From DATFVJ01 sp963712955 (GTDB lineage Bacteria; Actinomycetota; Actinomycetes; Streptosporangiales; Streptosporangiaceae), in NCBI GenBank assembly GCA_963712955.1, contig CAVQKF010000011.1:1-64000 (forward strand): a DNA stretch of 64,000 bases. Reading direction: 5' to 3'. Position 1 is the first letter of the stretch; the number at the start of each line of letters is the position of its first letter. A program made the position numbers and the translations under genes. Of this stretch, positions 9,987-19,667 are shown piece after piece. Under the pieces are notes generated by a model. It made no database searches. It had not been told where the DNA came from and saw only the letters and a list, made by a program, of their open reading frames with translations.

Positions 9987-10285
9987 GAGGCCTCCTCACC
10001 CTCCTCGCCGGCATTCGGAGCCGGGCCTCACGTCCTGCCCGTATGGCCCCGTCGGATCCATCTGCTGTCATCGTCGGCCGCGGTCCCCTGTGCCCGCATC
10101 GGGCCGAGGTCCCAGGCTTGCGGGCCGTTGGGCCCGGACGCCTAACGCCCTGCTGCCAAGCGATTTCGGGCGTAACCAGGGCGAAAGCCCAGTGCCGTGT
10201 GTGCGGACCACCAGACCCTGTAGGTTGCCTGGACAGGGCCGAGCCGACGCACGGCGGTGGTGGTCAGCGGTTGGTCAGCGGTTGG
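9987..10285. other. Intergenic stretch with short tandem repeat and a GC-rich dyad
   Basis: No convincing gene on either strand. The dyad GGGCC-GTTG-GGCCC near 10117-10130 vaguely resembles the DosR-like boxes listed below and lies about 130 bp upstream of the DUF1918 start. Near 10258-10290 the unit GGTTGGTCAGC is repeated about three times in tandem. Confidence 0.45.
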
Positions 10286-10522
10286 TCAGCGGCATCCTCT
10301 GCTGGCGCCCTGCCGTTCTTGCTCCCAGACCGAGACGCATTCGGTGCAGGTGTCGAGCGGGGGCTCAGGCGAGAACTCACCCCGGACGATCATCGGCGCG
10401 CCGCAGTACGCGAAAACGATCGCGCCCGCGGGCTGCGCCGGAGGCGGATAGCCATGCAGGACCTTGGGCGCCCGCACCTCGAGCGGCAGCCCGGTCGTCT
10501 CATTCGCGGTCCGCGATGTCAC
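10286..10522 (-). CDS. Small DUF3039-like protein with Cys cluster
   Basis: A 78-residue protein with a C-terminal cysteine set (AYCGAP, then DTCTECVSVWEQ) that could bind a metal. The spacing and the preceding beta strand recall DUF3039, but the match is by eye only. Divergent from the nitroreductase gene, sharing a 109-bp intergenic region that contains a 13-bp palindrome. Function unknown. Confidence 0.55.
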   Translation of the reverse strand: MTSRTANETTGLPLEVRAPKVLHGYPPPAQPAGAIVFAYCGAPMIVRGEFSPEPPLDTCTECVSVWEQERQGASRGCR

Positions 10523-10560
10523 GTTTCTAGCCTACGACGCCGCAAGCGAAGAATGTGATC

Positions 10561-10573
10561 AAGGTCCGACCTT
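10561..10573. promoter_or_regulatory. 13-bp palindrome between divergent genes
   Basis: AAGGTC-C-GACCTT is a perfect dyad with a one-base centre. It lies between the small Cys-cluster gene (-) and the nitroreductase gene (+), about 60 bp before the latter. A regulator site shared by both promoters is possible; the regulator is unknown. Confidence 0.4.
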
Positions 10574-10631
10574 GCTGGGATGGCTCTGCCGTCTCGTTTC
10601 CGCCCGGCGCGCACCGGGTAGGCCAGTTTAG

Positions 10632-11147
10632 GTGGAGACGTGGGATGCGATCAGATCCCGGAGGAACGTACGGGAATACACCGATGAGCCCATCGCCAGG
10701 GAGCGGCTTGACCAGATCCTGGAGGCCGGGCGGCGGTCGCCGTCGTCCCGCAACTGGCAGCCGTGGGACTTCGTCGTCGTTACCGACCGCCAGCAGCTTA
10801 CGGAGCTTTCCAGGGTGTGGCGGGGCGCCGGGCATGTGGCGAGGTCGGCGGCGACGATCGCACTCGTGGCCCCGGTTCCCGAGGACGAACGGCAGCGCGA
10901 CTGGGTCCAGTACGACCTTGGCCAGGCAACCATGAGCATCATGCTCGCCGCGGCCGGCCTCGGCATCGGGAGCGGCCACGCGGCAGTCACCGACCAGCGG
11001 ATGGCCGGCAAGATTCTGGGTTTCCCCGACGACAAGTTCTGCGCGTATCTCATCGCTCTGGGCTACCCGGCCGGGCGCCCGCTCGCGCCGATCCAGCGGC
11101 CCGATCGGCGGCCCTTCGACGCCGTCGTGCACTGGGGCGTCTGGTAA
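10632..11147 (+). CDS. Nitroreductase family protein
   Basis: A 171-residue FMN-dependent nitroreductase-fold protein. The N-terminal SRRNVREYTDEPIARERLDQIL and GRRSPSSRNWQPWDF are the FMN phosphate-binding strands of the family; AAAGLGIGSGHAAV is the second conserved element; YLIALGYPAGRP is the C-terminal strand. Start is GTG 10632 (VETWDAIRSRRNV). It is slightly short but complete. The natural substrate is unknown; members reduce nitroaromatics, quinones or flavins with NAD(P)H. Confidence 0.85.
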   Translation: METWDAIRSRRNVREYTDEPIARERLDQILEAGRRSPSSRNWQPWDFVVVTDRQQLTELSRVWRGAGHVARSAATIALVAPVPEDERQRDWVQYDLGQATMSIMLAAAGLGIGSGHAAVTDQRMAGKILGFPDDKFCAYLIALGYPAGRPLAPIQRPDRRPFDAVVHWGVW

Positions 11148-11350
11148 GCGCGGTAACCGGATGACGGCCGGACGCAGGGAAAACGGGCGGAGCAGCGGAT
11201 ATGGGACCGGATAGGGCGGGGGCACAAGCGCAGCCGCTGGGACTTGCCGCCCCGGGGCGACGGACCCCGGAACCCCCCGTCAAGGCGCCACCGGCCCAGG
11301 GGACCCGGCACGGCCGTCAAGGAGCCGTTAAGGAAAGGTACGGGGATCCG

Positions 11351-11755
11351 ATGAAGGTGATTCTCAACATTATCTGGCTCGTCCTGTGCGGCATCTGGAT
11401 GTCGCTCGCATACGTGGTGGCCGGGCTCGTCTGTTTCCTCCTGTTCTTCCTGATCATCACGATCCCATTCGGGATCGCGGCGTTCCGTATCGCGAACTAC
11501 GTGCTGTGGCCATTCGGGCGGACGATCGAGGCCCGGCGTGACGCGGGGGTCGGCTCGCTGATCGGAAACATCATCTGGATCATCTTCGCCGGGTGGTGGC
11601 TCGCCATCGGTCACCTGGTCACCGGGGTCGCGTTGTGCCTGACGATCATCGGTATCCCGCTCGGCATCGCCTGCTTCAAGATTATTCCAATCTCGCTCCT
11701 GCCGCTCGGGGTGCAAATCGTCCCCACGGCATCAGTGGCCGCCGGACGGGTGTGA
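11351..11755 (+). CDS. YccF-domain inner-membrane protein
   Basis: A 134-residue membrane protein with two YccF repeats: NIIWLVLCGIWMSLAYVVAG, then IPFGIAAFRIANYVLWPFG, and again NIIWIIFAGWWLAIGHLVTG then IPLGIACFKIIPISLLPLG. About four hydrophobic segments are visible. Start at ATG 11351; an AAGGAAAGG-type ribosome site lies ~16 bases upstream. Function of the family is unknown. Confidence 0.88.
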   Translation: MKVILNIIWLVLCGIWMSLAYVVAGLVCFLLFFLIITIPFGIAAFRIANYVLWPFGRTIEARRDAGVGSLIGNIIWIIFAGWWLAIGHLVTGVALCLTIIGIPLGIACFKIIPISLLPLGVQIVPTASVAAGRV

Positions 11756-11765
11756 CGCCTTCAGC

Positions 11766-11994
11766 TCACGCGGCGACGTCGGGGCCATCGTTGTTGCCGC
11801 GCACGACGCGGACCGGGGCGTAGCCGGCCAGTTCATCGAGCACATCGGCGGTGCAGACATCACCCGCGTGCAGGATCAGATCCGCCCCGCGCAGGAAACC
11901 GTGCCACCCTGGGCGGGCACGACGGCCAGCGGCGTGGTGCGTGCGTGTCCGCCAGCGCGACGACCCTCACCTCGGCATTCTGCCGGGATAGCAT
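11766..11994 (-). pseudogene. Metallophosphoesterase remnant (YfcE/MJ0936-like)
   Basis: Reading from ATG 11994 gives VRVVALADTHAPRRWP, the first metal-binding strand (DxH). After a one-base frame change near 11905 it continues FLRGADLILHAGDVCTADVL and VRVVRGNNDGPDVAA, the GDxx and GNND motifs, then stops at TGA 11766. Only ~75 of the ~160 residues expected are present and the distal metal-binding histidines are missing, so this is a truncated, frameshifted remnant. It is too short to have been noticed as an ORF. Confidence 0.7.
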
Positions 11995-12024
11995 CCGCGC
12001 CGCCAGAGCTGGCGGCCATCCAGC

Positions 12025-12741
12025 TCACTGGCTAAAGGCGACGTTGTCGCCTGTGACATGGATGAGAACGCCCTGCTGCGAGACGCTCACGCTCTGGACA
12101 GTCATGTTCAGGGGCAGCGTGGGAACGGTCACGGTGGAGTCGGCCAGCGAGCCAAGCAGAGAGATGGGAAGCCCGTCCGCAGAGATCACCTTCACGTGGA
12201 TCTTGTTATTGCCAACCTGCGTGACCTGCGCGGTTACTGTCCCGCTTACGATGGCCAGGTCCACGTTCAGCGTGACCTCATTGCCATGAACGGCGGTAAC
12301 GGTCACGCTCGGGCCTCCCGACCCGCCAAGCAGGTCACCGAATGTGATGAGCGCCGTCCCGGACAGATGATCGACCGTGCCCCCGTTGTAGCTCGAGTTG
12401 AGATGGACACCCTGCAGGTTGGCGACGAGGTTCTTGATGTCAACCGGGCCCTCGGTCACGGTGGCGGCGGTGATGTTGACCTCGCGGAGATCCCTGGCGA
12501 GAACTTGCGTCAGGAAGGGGAAGCCTTCGATCGATACGTGCGGCTTGCTACTGAGACCCTGGCTCTGGATTTGCTGCGCCATCCGGTTTTCCGCATAGGC
12601 GGCCGCGACCCTGTCGCCGATGACGAGCACGGCCAGCAGCACGACCAGGGCGATGACCAGGTACAGCCACCGGCGGGATCGTCTCCGCTCGCGCGCAGGA
12701 GGCTGCTGAAGTGGCAGGGGCGCGGTCGGGTATTCGCTCAC
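12025..12741 (-). CDS. DUF2993 (LmeA-like) secreted/membrane-anchored protein
   Basis: A 238-residue DUF2993 protein. A basic N-terminus (RERRRSRRWLY) leads into one transmembrane or signal segment (LVIALVVLLAVLVIGDRV), then a lipid-binding-type beta domain (SIEGFPFLTQVLARDLREVNI; LPLNMTVQSVSV) outside the membrane. LmeA in mycobacteria acts in lipomannan elongation in the periplasm; the role here is inferred from family only. No partner genes adjoin it. Confidence 0.85.
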   Translation of the reverse strand: MSEYPTAPLPLQQPPARERRRSRRWLYLVIALVVLLAVLVIGDRVAAAYAENRMAQQIQSQGLSSKPHVSIEGFPFLTQVLARDLREVNITAATVTEGPVDIKNLVANLQGVHLNSSYNGGTVDHLSGTALITFGDLLGGSGGPSVTVTAVHGNEVTLNVDLAIVSGTVTAQVTQVGNNKIHVKVISADGLPISLLGSLADSTVTVPTLPLNMTVQSVSVSQQGVLIHVTGDNVAFSQ

Positions 12742-13070
12742 GGCACTTTCCCCCTGTATGCGTGGGCAGAGTGACCGCGGGCGGCGTGATCATCCCCCGG
12801 AGCGGTCCTGGTTTGCCGCCGGTGCCGGCGGCCTCACGGACGAACCAGGTGGCGCCGGGGATGCTGGCCGCTGCGGACGCGATACCAACCTCACAGGCCC
12901 ACCTCATGAGCAGATGTTATGGTACGCGGCGCAAAGCTGATAGCTCATGGGCTCTCCGTTCATGGGCGCTCCGTGGCAGAACCCGCAGTCCGGCATCCTC
13001 GGCCGCCTGGCATCCTCGGCATCTGCCAGCGGGATCTGATCCGGTCGGGCGGCTGCTCGACCAGGGCTGG
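12742..13070. other. Intergenic region without a convincing gene
   Basis: The region lies between the 5' side of the DUF2993 gene and the 3' end of the kinase gene. Short ORFs here lack family resemblance. I see no clear hairpin or promoter. Confidence 0.4.
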
Positions 13071-16000
13071 CTATGGGAGATCACCGATGTTCACGGCCTC
13101 CAGTTGCTGGGAGTTCGAGTTGGTGACAAGCAGGGTCTTGCCGTCCGGCTCCACAGTGAACTGACGAGGAAGGTGGCCGGCCTGCACCAGCCCGAGCAGC
13201 GCGGCAGGCCGGCGAGGGCGGCGGCAGTGTCGATCACGGTGAGGTTCGACGTGGCACCCTGCACCGCGAAGATGTTGGAGTTCGCGACGACGATCCGCTT
13301 CCCGTGGTTGATGAAGGTCAGCCCGATCGGTGCTTCACCGACCCGGACCCTGGCGATCAGGGCATGTTGCGGGTCGCTGGTCAGTTTCGGGGCGGAGAAG
13401 GCGAGCACCTCATCGCTTTGCCGCGCCGTCACCCAGACGACGCTGCCGTCCGCGGAGTTGATCGCGCGGACCGGGCCGCATCCCGCGTTCACGGTCGCGG
13501 TGACCGATGCGGCGGGTTTCGTCTCGGCCAGGCGGAGGTTGAGGACGGCCAGCGTGCCCTGCTGTGCATTGGCGCTCCGCATCTCGCTCGTCACGTACAG
13601 CCAGCGGCCGTCGCTCGATACCTGAATGCCCACCGGTTGCACGCCAAGCTGCACGTTCCCGACATAGTCGGCGATGGTGAAGCCGTTGGCGAGCGCATCC
13701 TTCAGGTTGAAGACAGCCATGCGGTTGCTTTTCATCAGGGTGACGAACGCAAACTGGTCATCGGGTGAGACCGTCACCTGGACGGCGCCGCTGCCGCCCG
13801 GGCTGAACAGCTTCCCGAGCACCGGATCCGGGCTCCCATTTTCCGCCGCGGCCACGTCGATGACGAAGGCCCCGCTGCCGGACGCGACGACCAGATAACG
13901 TCCATCGTGGGTGAGCGACTCGCCGTTGGCATTCGGCACAGAAAATGTCCCGACGAGCGAGGGCGCGAGCGAGCCGCCGTTGCTCATCACCGCGACGGAC
14001 TGGCCGAGCGTGACGAACGTCTGCTGGCCGTCCGGTGTCACCGCGACGGCGTAGGGGTTGCCAGGTAGCGCGACCGTGGCCAGGTTAACGTTGACCAGCT
14101 GCGGCGCTGCGGCCACCGCGGTGCTGCAGCCAGGCGCGGCGAGGGCCGTTTCGCGCGTCCCACCGTTGCCTGCGGCGTAAATCGCGAACGCGGCACCCGC
14201 GAGGACAACGATCGCGGCGCATGCGACGACAACGGCGGCGCGTGACCGCATCCAGGGCCGGTTGGCGGGCGGCGTGCCGCGCGGCTCGGGGTAGGGCGGA
14301 TGAGGCGGCCCTGACGGGCCTGGGGGGCCTGACGGGCCTGGCGCGCCTGGCGTGCCCGTGCGGAACGAGGGCCCTGCGGCGCCACCCACGCCTGCAGCGG
14401 TGTCTTCGCCTCGGCCGGCGTCCCAGCCTGCGCCCGCGTCCCAGCCTGCGCCGGCGTCCCTGCCTGCGCCCGCGTCCCAGCCTGCGTCGGGTGATCGGCT
14501 CTCTGCAGAGCCGGCTGCTTCCGTCTCGGGGCCGCGCGACGAACGTGGGCCAGCCGCGCCTGCCCCGGCCGCGGCGCCGCCGGCCGTGGCGCCGCCGGCG
14601 CCTGCGGGGTCCCTGCCTGCGCCGGGGTCGCTGCTTGCGCCTGGATCCCCGACTTCGTCGGCCGATCGGGTCTCTGGCGGGCGGGCTACTTCTGTCTTGC
14701 GCCCGCGGGACGACCCTGGCTTATCCGGGCCGGTGCCTGCCGCGCGGCCAATTTCCGCAGTGCGGTCGGTCTGCATGCGGGCGGTCGCACCTGCGGTGCC
14801 CGCCCCCGCGCCGGTGCCCGCGGTGCCCGCCCCCGCGCCGGTGCCCGCGGTGCCCGTACCCGCGCCGGTGCCCGCGGTGCCCGTACCCGCGCCGGTGCCC
14901 GCGGTGCCCGTACCCGCGCCGGTGCCCGCGGTGCCCGTACCCGCGCCGGTGCCCGCGGTGCCCGTACCCGCGCCGGTGCCCGCGGTGCCCGTACCCGCGC
15001 CGGTGCCCGCGGTGCCCGTACCCGCGCCGGTGCCCGCGGTGCCCGTACCCGCGCCTGTGCCCGCGGTGCCCGCGGTGCCCGCGCCTGCCGCGCGGAATAC
15101 GCGGGTGGCGTCCGGGCGTGCGGGCTCCGGGCCCGCGGCGTCATCGTCCGCGCCCTCCCCTTCCGCGCCACCGCCGGCGCCGCGGACTGGCATGACCACC
15201 TCCGTGGCCGGTCGAGGTGTCCCCGGCGGGGCCGCGCTCGCCGCACCTGGCGAGGGCCGCATGCCAGCGGGCGGCGCGTCGCCGGCTGCGAGCCCGCAAG
15301 CGGCACGCAGGGCGGCCGCGAAATCGAGGCACCTCGCGTACCGGTCACCTGGCGACTTGGCCAGCGCCTTCGCCATGACGTCGTCGACCGCCGCTGGCAG
15401 GTCAGGGCGACGGGCGGTGAGCCGTGGCGGCGGCTCAGACAACTGTGCCCACAGCACCGCCATGCGCTGATCCCTGTCGAACGGCGGTGCGCCGCAGAGC
15501 ATCTCGAAGGCGGCGCACGCGAGCGCGTAGAGGTCCGCGCGCCCGTCAACGGGCAGGCCCTCGATCTGCTCTGGCGCGACATAGTCCAGCGTGCCGAGGA
15601 ACTGGCCTGCCGATGTGAGGTCGGCCGCCGCGAGCGACTGCTTGCTGAGCCCGAAGTCGGACAGGTAGACGTGGTCCCGCTGATCGCTTCCCGCCGCTTC
15701 GTCGAGGAGCATGTTGGCCGGCTTCACGTCCCTGTGGACGAGGCCGTGGGCGTGGGCCGCGTCCAATGCGGAGGCCATCTGAGCGATGATGTGGGCGACG
15801 TGCACCGCGGGCAGCGCGCCCTCACGGTCGAGCAACGTTCGCAGGTCACGGCCCTTGACGTAGCGCATCGCGATGAACAGCACGCCGCTGGCCTCACCGG
15901 CCTCGAAAATCGGGATGATATTAGGGTGGTCGACGGCCGCCGCCGCCCTCGATTCCCTGATGAACCGCTGCCGGAATCCCTGGTCGAGCGCCAGCCCGGG

Positions 16001-16159
16001 CGCCAGGATCTTCAGCGCGACCCGCCGGTCCAGGCGAACGTCGTGGGCGCTGTAGACGACCGCCATCCCGCCGCGGCCGATCTGCCTCTCCAGCCGGTAG
16101 CCCGCGATTTGCGCGCCGGGTGCGAAGTTGTCGGCATCGCGAGGGTCTTCGTCGCTCAT
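13071..16159 (-). CDS. Ser/Thr protein kinase with beta-propeller extracellular domain (frameshift near C-terminus)
   Basis: Starts at ATG 16159 after GGAGG. Kinase domain: IGRGGMAVVYSAHD (P-loop), VALKIL (Lys), HGLVHRDVKPANMLL (catalytic loop), LSDFGLS, YVAPEQ. A long low-complexity linker follows, including about ten copies of a 9-residue Gly/Thr/Ala repeat. Then one transmembrane segment (AAVVVACAAIVVLAGAAFAIYA) and an extracellular YncE-like beta-propeller (NPYAVAVTPDGQQTFVTLG and further repeats). The written frame loses the last blade at about 13205; the next frame continues GLVQAGHLPRQFTVEPDG and ends NIGDLP at TAG 13071. Divergent from an FHA-ABC transporter, as pknF is beside Rv1747 in M. 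tuberculosis, so the transporter is a likely substrate. Confidence 0.85.
14800..15085. repeat. 27-bp tandem repeat inside the kinase linker
   Basis: About ten head-to-tail copies of a 27-bp unit (+ strand core GTGCCCGCGGTGCCCGTACC) encode a 9-residue Gly-Thr-Ala repeat in the juxtamembrane linker of the kinase. The copies are nearly identical, with variants only at both ends, so copy number probably varies between strains. A second shorter repeat (WDAGAG type) follows at 14400-14480. Confidence 0.85.
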
Positions 16160-16366
16160 AAAGCCTCCAACGCTCTCCCCGTCCGCGCCAATACCGCTCG
16201 CGCTCCCCGTCGCAGCGCAGGCCAGCACCGGAATCGCCCGGGACGCACTCGCTGAGCAGTCCGAACAGTCCAAAAGCAACTAATAACAGCCATCACCCTC
16301 GGAGACGCCGTAGAGTAGAAGGTTGAACGCATTCTACTTCACGCCCAAGCGATCTACACTTGGCGG

Positions 16367-18721
16367 ATGACGACCGAGCGTTCCCTGTCGCCGCATGCGA
16401 CTCCGGTACTCGTGATAAGGACACACGAGTCCGACCAGAGGTTGCACGCCGGACAGTCCTACACAGTTGGCCGCAATCCAGACTGCGACATAGTAGTCGA
16501 CGACTCACGGGTGTCGTGGCGACACGCGGTCATCCGGCTCGATCGGGATACGTGGATCTTCGAGGATGCGGGAAGCACCAACGGGACGTTCCTCGGTAAC
16601 CACCGGGTGGACCGCTGCGAGATCAGCTCGGACTGCGTTCTCCGGCTCGGGCACCCGGACGACGGGCCGGTTGTGCTCTGCTCGATCATCCAGCCCGACA
16701 CGGGCAACAGGGACGCTCCCGCGGCTCGCGCCGAGGGACTGAGCGTCGATCGCCGCCCGACGGCGGTGCATCGCGCACCTGTGCGCGTGCTGCGGATCGG
16801 TCGGTCACCCGACAACGACGTCGTGCTCGCCGACCTCGGTGTCTCCCGCCACCACGCCGAACTGCGGAATTTGGGTGGCGGGCGATACGAGATAGCCGAC
16901 CTGCACAGCCACAATGGCACGTACGTCAATGGTGAACGCATATCGAGTACCACTGTAACAGAGCGGGACATTATCGGCATCGGGCGGGCGACATTCCGCA
17001 TCGTCGGTGACGAGCTGCGCGAGTTCGTCGATGAGGGCGATGTCTCGCTGGTCGCGCAGGATCTCACGGTGCGGATCTCGGGCGGCAAGGTGCTGCTCGA
17101 TCACGTCAGTTTCCCGATCGGCGAGCGGTCCCTCGTTGCGATCATCGGCCCGAGCGGCGCGGGCAAGACGACACTGCTCGGCGCGCTGACCGGAATGCGG
17201 CCCGCGGGGGAGGGCGCTGTCCTCTACGACAACCGGGATCTGTACAAGCATTACGCCGAACTGCGTCACAGAATCGGCCTCGTTCCCCAAGAGAACATCC
17301 TGCACACCCAGTTGTCGGCGCGCCGCGCCCTGCGTTACGCGGCTGAGCTGCGCTTCCCCGGTGACACGTCGAAAAGGGAACGGAACGGCCGGGTAGATGA
17401 GGTCATCGACGAACTCGGGCTCAAGGCACATGCCGAGACCCGCGCCGCGTCATTGTCCGGTGGCCAGCAGAAGAGGGTCAACGTCGCGCTTGAACTGCTG
17501 ACCAAGCCGTCGCTGCTCTTCCTGGATGAACCCACCTCCGGCCTGGACCCGGGCCTGGACAAGTCGGTAATGGAGATGATGAGCGGGCTGGCCAAGGATG
17601 GCCGCACGGTCATCGTTGTGACACACAGTGTCGCCAACCTGGATGTGTGCGACCGCCTCCTTGTCCTTGTGCCTGGCGGCCGTGTCGCCTTCTTCGGGCC
17701 ACCGGCGGAAGGGCTCAAGCACTTCGGCAAGCCCGGCTGGGCCGAGGTCTTCCAGGCGTTCGACCAGGAAGAGGACCGCGACTGGGCCGCGGAGTTCAAG
17801 CGCTCGCCGCTGTACGCCCGCTACGTCACCGCGGGACTTACCGCCCATGCACCGGAGAGCGGCCGCGGGCAGGTGCCGCCGCCCAAACCGCGCAATCGCT
17901 TCGCGCAGCTCAGCACCCTTGTCCGGCGATACATGGCTGTCATCGCCTCCGACCGCGTTTACCTGGCCTTTCTGGCCGGGGTTCCGATCGTCCTCGGCGT
18001 GGTGATCCGGGTGATCCCCGCGCATCTCGGGCTGGGCGGGCGCACGGGCACGAACGACGCTGCCGAGCAGCTGTTGCAGGTCCTCGTCCTCTGTGCCTGT
18101 TTCGCCGGGGCGTTCAACGCCGTCAGGGAGCTGGTCAAGGAACGCGCCATCTACAGCAGGGAACGCGCTGCTGGGCTGTCCGCTGGCGCCTACCTGTCCT
18201 CCAAGCTCGTGGTGCTGGGGGTGATCAGCGCGATCCAGGCTGGGCTGCTCCTGCTCATCGGGCTATCCGGCCGCCCGCTGCCAGCCCAAGGGGCGTTTCT
18301 GAAGTCCGTCCCACTGGCGGAGCTGATGCTGGCCGTGGGCACGCTTGCCGTCGTCTCGATGGCACTTGGGTTGCTGATCTCGGCGTCGGTCGACACATCG
18401 GAGAAGGCGATGCCGCTACTGCTTGTGGCCGTGGTGGTGGAGATCATCTTCACAGGAACCGTGTTCGCGCTCAACGGGAAGGCAGGGCTCGAGCAGATAG
18501 CGTGGCTGTCACCGTCTCGCTGGGGATTCGCCGCCCCCGCGTCGACCTCCGACCTCACGAGGATCATGCCCCCGGTCCCCGGAACCAAGCCGGATCCCCT
18601 GTGGCTGCACCATCCGCAGACGTGGCTGAAGGACATGGGAGCCCTGGTCGGGCTTGGGGTCGTCTTCGTTCTCCTCACCTGGTGGCGATTGGTGCGCTTG
18701 AGCCCAGGCCGCAGAAGGTGA
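16367..18721 (+). CDS. FHA-FHA-ABC transporter, Rv1747-like exporter
   Basis: A 784-residue protein with two FHA domains (YTVGRNPDCDIVV, RHAVI, GSTNGT at ~35-80; LRIGRSPDNDVVL, SRHHAEL, HSHNGTYVNG at ~145-190). Next is an ABC ATPase (Walker A GPSGAGKTT, signature LSGGQQKR, Walker B LLFLDEPTSGLDPG) and a C-terminal ABC2 membrane domain with about six segments. FHA domains bind phosphothreonine, so activity should depend on a Ser/Thr kinase; the divergent kinase gene is the obvious partner. M. tuberculosis Rv1747 exports a cell-envelope lipid precursor. Here the cargo is unknown. Confidence 0.9.
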   Translation: MTTERSLSPHATPVLVIRTHESDQRLHAGQSYTVGRNPDCDIVVDDSRVSWRHAVIRLDRDTWIFEDAGSTNGTFLGNHRVDRCEISSDCVLRLGHPDDGPVVLCSIIQPDTGNRDAPAARAEGLSVDRRPTAVHRAPVRVLRIGRSPDNDVVLADLGVSRHHAELRNLGGGRYEIADLHSHNGTYVNGERISSTTVTERDIIGIGRATFRIVGDELREFVDEGDVSLVAQDLTVRISGGKVLLDHVSFPIGERSLVAIIGPSGAGKTTLLGALTGMRPAGEGAVLYDNRDLYKHYAELRHRIGLVPQENILHTQLSARRALRYAAELRFPGDTSKRERNGRVDEVIDELGLKAHAETRAASLSGGQQKRVNVALELLTKPSLLFLDEPTSGLDPGLDKSVMEMMSGLAKDGRTVIVVTHSVANLDVCDRLLVLVPGGRVAFFGPPAEGLKHFGKPGWAEVFQAFDQEEDRDWAAEFKRSPLYARYVTAGLTAHAPESGRGQVPPPKPRNRFAQLSTLVRRYMAVIASDRVYLAFLAGVPIVLGVVIRVIPAHLGLGGRTGTNDAAEQLLQVLVLCACFAGAFNAVRELVKERAIYSRERAAGLSAGAYLSSKLVVLGVISAIQAGLLLLIGLSGRPLPAQGAFLKSVPLAELMLAVGTLAVVSMALGLLISASVDTSEKAMPLLLVAVVVEIIFTGTVFALNGKAGLEQIAWLSPSRWGFAAPASTSDLTRIMPPVPGTKPDPLWLHHPQTWLKDMGALVGLGVVFVLLTWWRLVRLSPGRRR

Positions 18722-18740
18722 CGAGCGCGGCCGCGCCCGG

Positions 18741-19235
18741 TCAGGTCACCTCGCGCAGCCGTCCGGTCGCGACGTCGAAGACGAAGCCACGGATGGCGTC
18801 GGTGTGCGGGACGAACGGGCTGGCCTTGATCCGCCCGACGGACTGGCGGACGTCGGTATCGAGGTCGGTGAACGCCTCGGCGGCCCAGTCAGGCTTGATC
18901 CCGGTCTCCTCCTGGATCGACGCCTTGAAGGCATCGTCGGTGAACGTGAGCATCCCGCACCCGGTGTGGTGGATGATGATGATCTCTCGGGTGCCGAGCA
19001 GGCGCTGGCTGATCGCCAGGGAGCGGATCTCGTCCGCGGTGACGACGCCGCCAGCGTTCCTGATGACGTGCGCGTCACCTTCGGCGAGGCCGAGTATCGC
19101 GTAGACGTTCAGGCGCGCGTCCATGCATGCCACGACGGCGACCTGCCTGGACGGCGGCGCCAGCGGCAGCGGGCCATGGAACTCGGCGGCGTAGCGCTCG
19201 TTGTTCGCGAGCAGTTCGTCGGTTGCGGACATCAT
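18741..19235 (-). CDS. Beta-class carbonic anhydrase
   Basis: A 164-residue zinc enzyme interconverting CO2 and bicarbonate. Zn ligands are visible: CMDAR (Cys, Asp/Arg dyad) near residue 37 and HHTGC (His, Cys) near residue 93. RNAGGVVTADEIRSLAIS is the conserved segment between them. Start ATG 19235 follows AAAGGGATC; a second ATG follows immediately. The size matches the short actinobacterial type such as Rv1284. Convergent with the ABC transporter gene. Confidence 0.88.
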   Translation of the reverse strand: MMSATDELLANNERYAAEFHGPLPLAPPSRQVAVVACMDARLNVYAILGLAEGDAHVIRNAGGVVTADEIRSLAISQRLLGTREIIIIHHTGCGMLTFTDDAFKASIQEETGIKPDWAAEAFTDLDTDVRQSVGRIKASPFVPHTDAIRGFVFDVATGRLREVT

Positions 19236-19667
19236 GATCCCTTTCAGGTCGGAAATATCAGCTAACGTCCCAAAGTGCCCTCCCGTCAACAGGCAACCGC
19301 CAGCACCTGCAGCCACGGCATTGCTCCTGCGTCACAAACGGGCAGCTGGCGGAGCCCTGGCTGGAAGCACCGGGGGCACCGGCGGGGCAAGGCCTGCACG
19401 CCTCCGCTGCGGCTCGGCGCCGGGGAAGCGTTGATTGCCTTACCTGGAGGGTGGTGAGCCAGTCAGGCGCGCATGTCAGGGCCGATGTCAGGGCCGGAGG
19501 CGCATCCGGCGTGACCGCGCGGCGACGTGGCCCTGGCCGCCACGCCCACTGCGTGACGGGCGTGACGGGCGCGGCCGGTGGGAGCGGGCGTCAAGAACTG
19601 ATCCGGAACGGCTGCCGCGGCGTGATCCGCGTCCTCGACCCGCCGCGGCTTGCCGTGGGCGGTAAAG
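19236..19667. other. Intergenic region, no gene seen
   Basis: About 430 bases between the carbonic anhydrase start and the 3' end of the deazaflavin reductase gene. ORFs here have no family resemblance. No hairpin or dyad stands out. Confidence 0.4.

Noticed and set aside
14800..15085. The 27-bp repeats as a CRISPR array or iteron origin
   Set aside because: Units are directly contiguous with no spacers, in frame within a kinase gene, and encode a regular peptide repeat.
14352..15470. Long plus-strand ORF of Pro/Ala/Val repeats opposite the kinase linker
   Set aside because: It is the mirror of the 27-bp repeat and GC-biased linker; no ribosome site and no family features, while the minus-strand kinase is clear.
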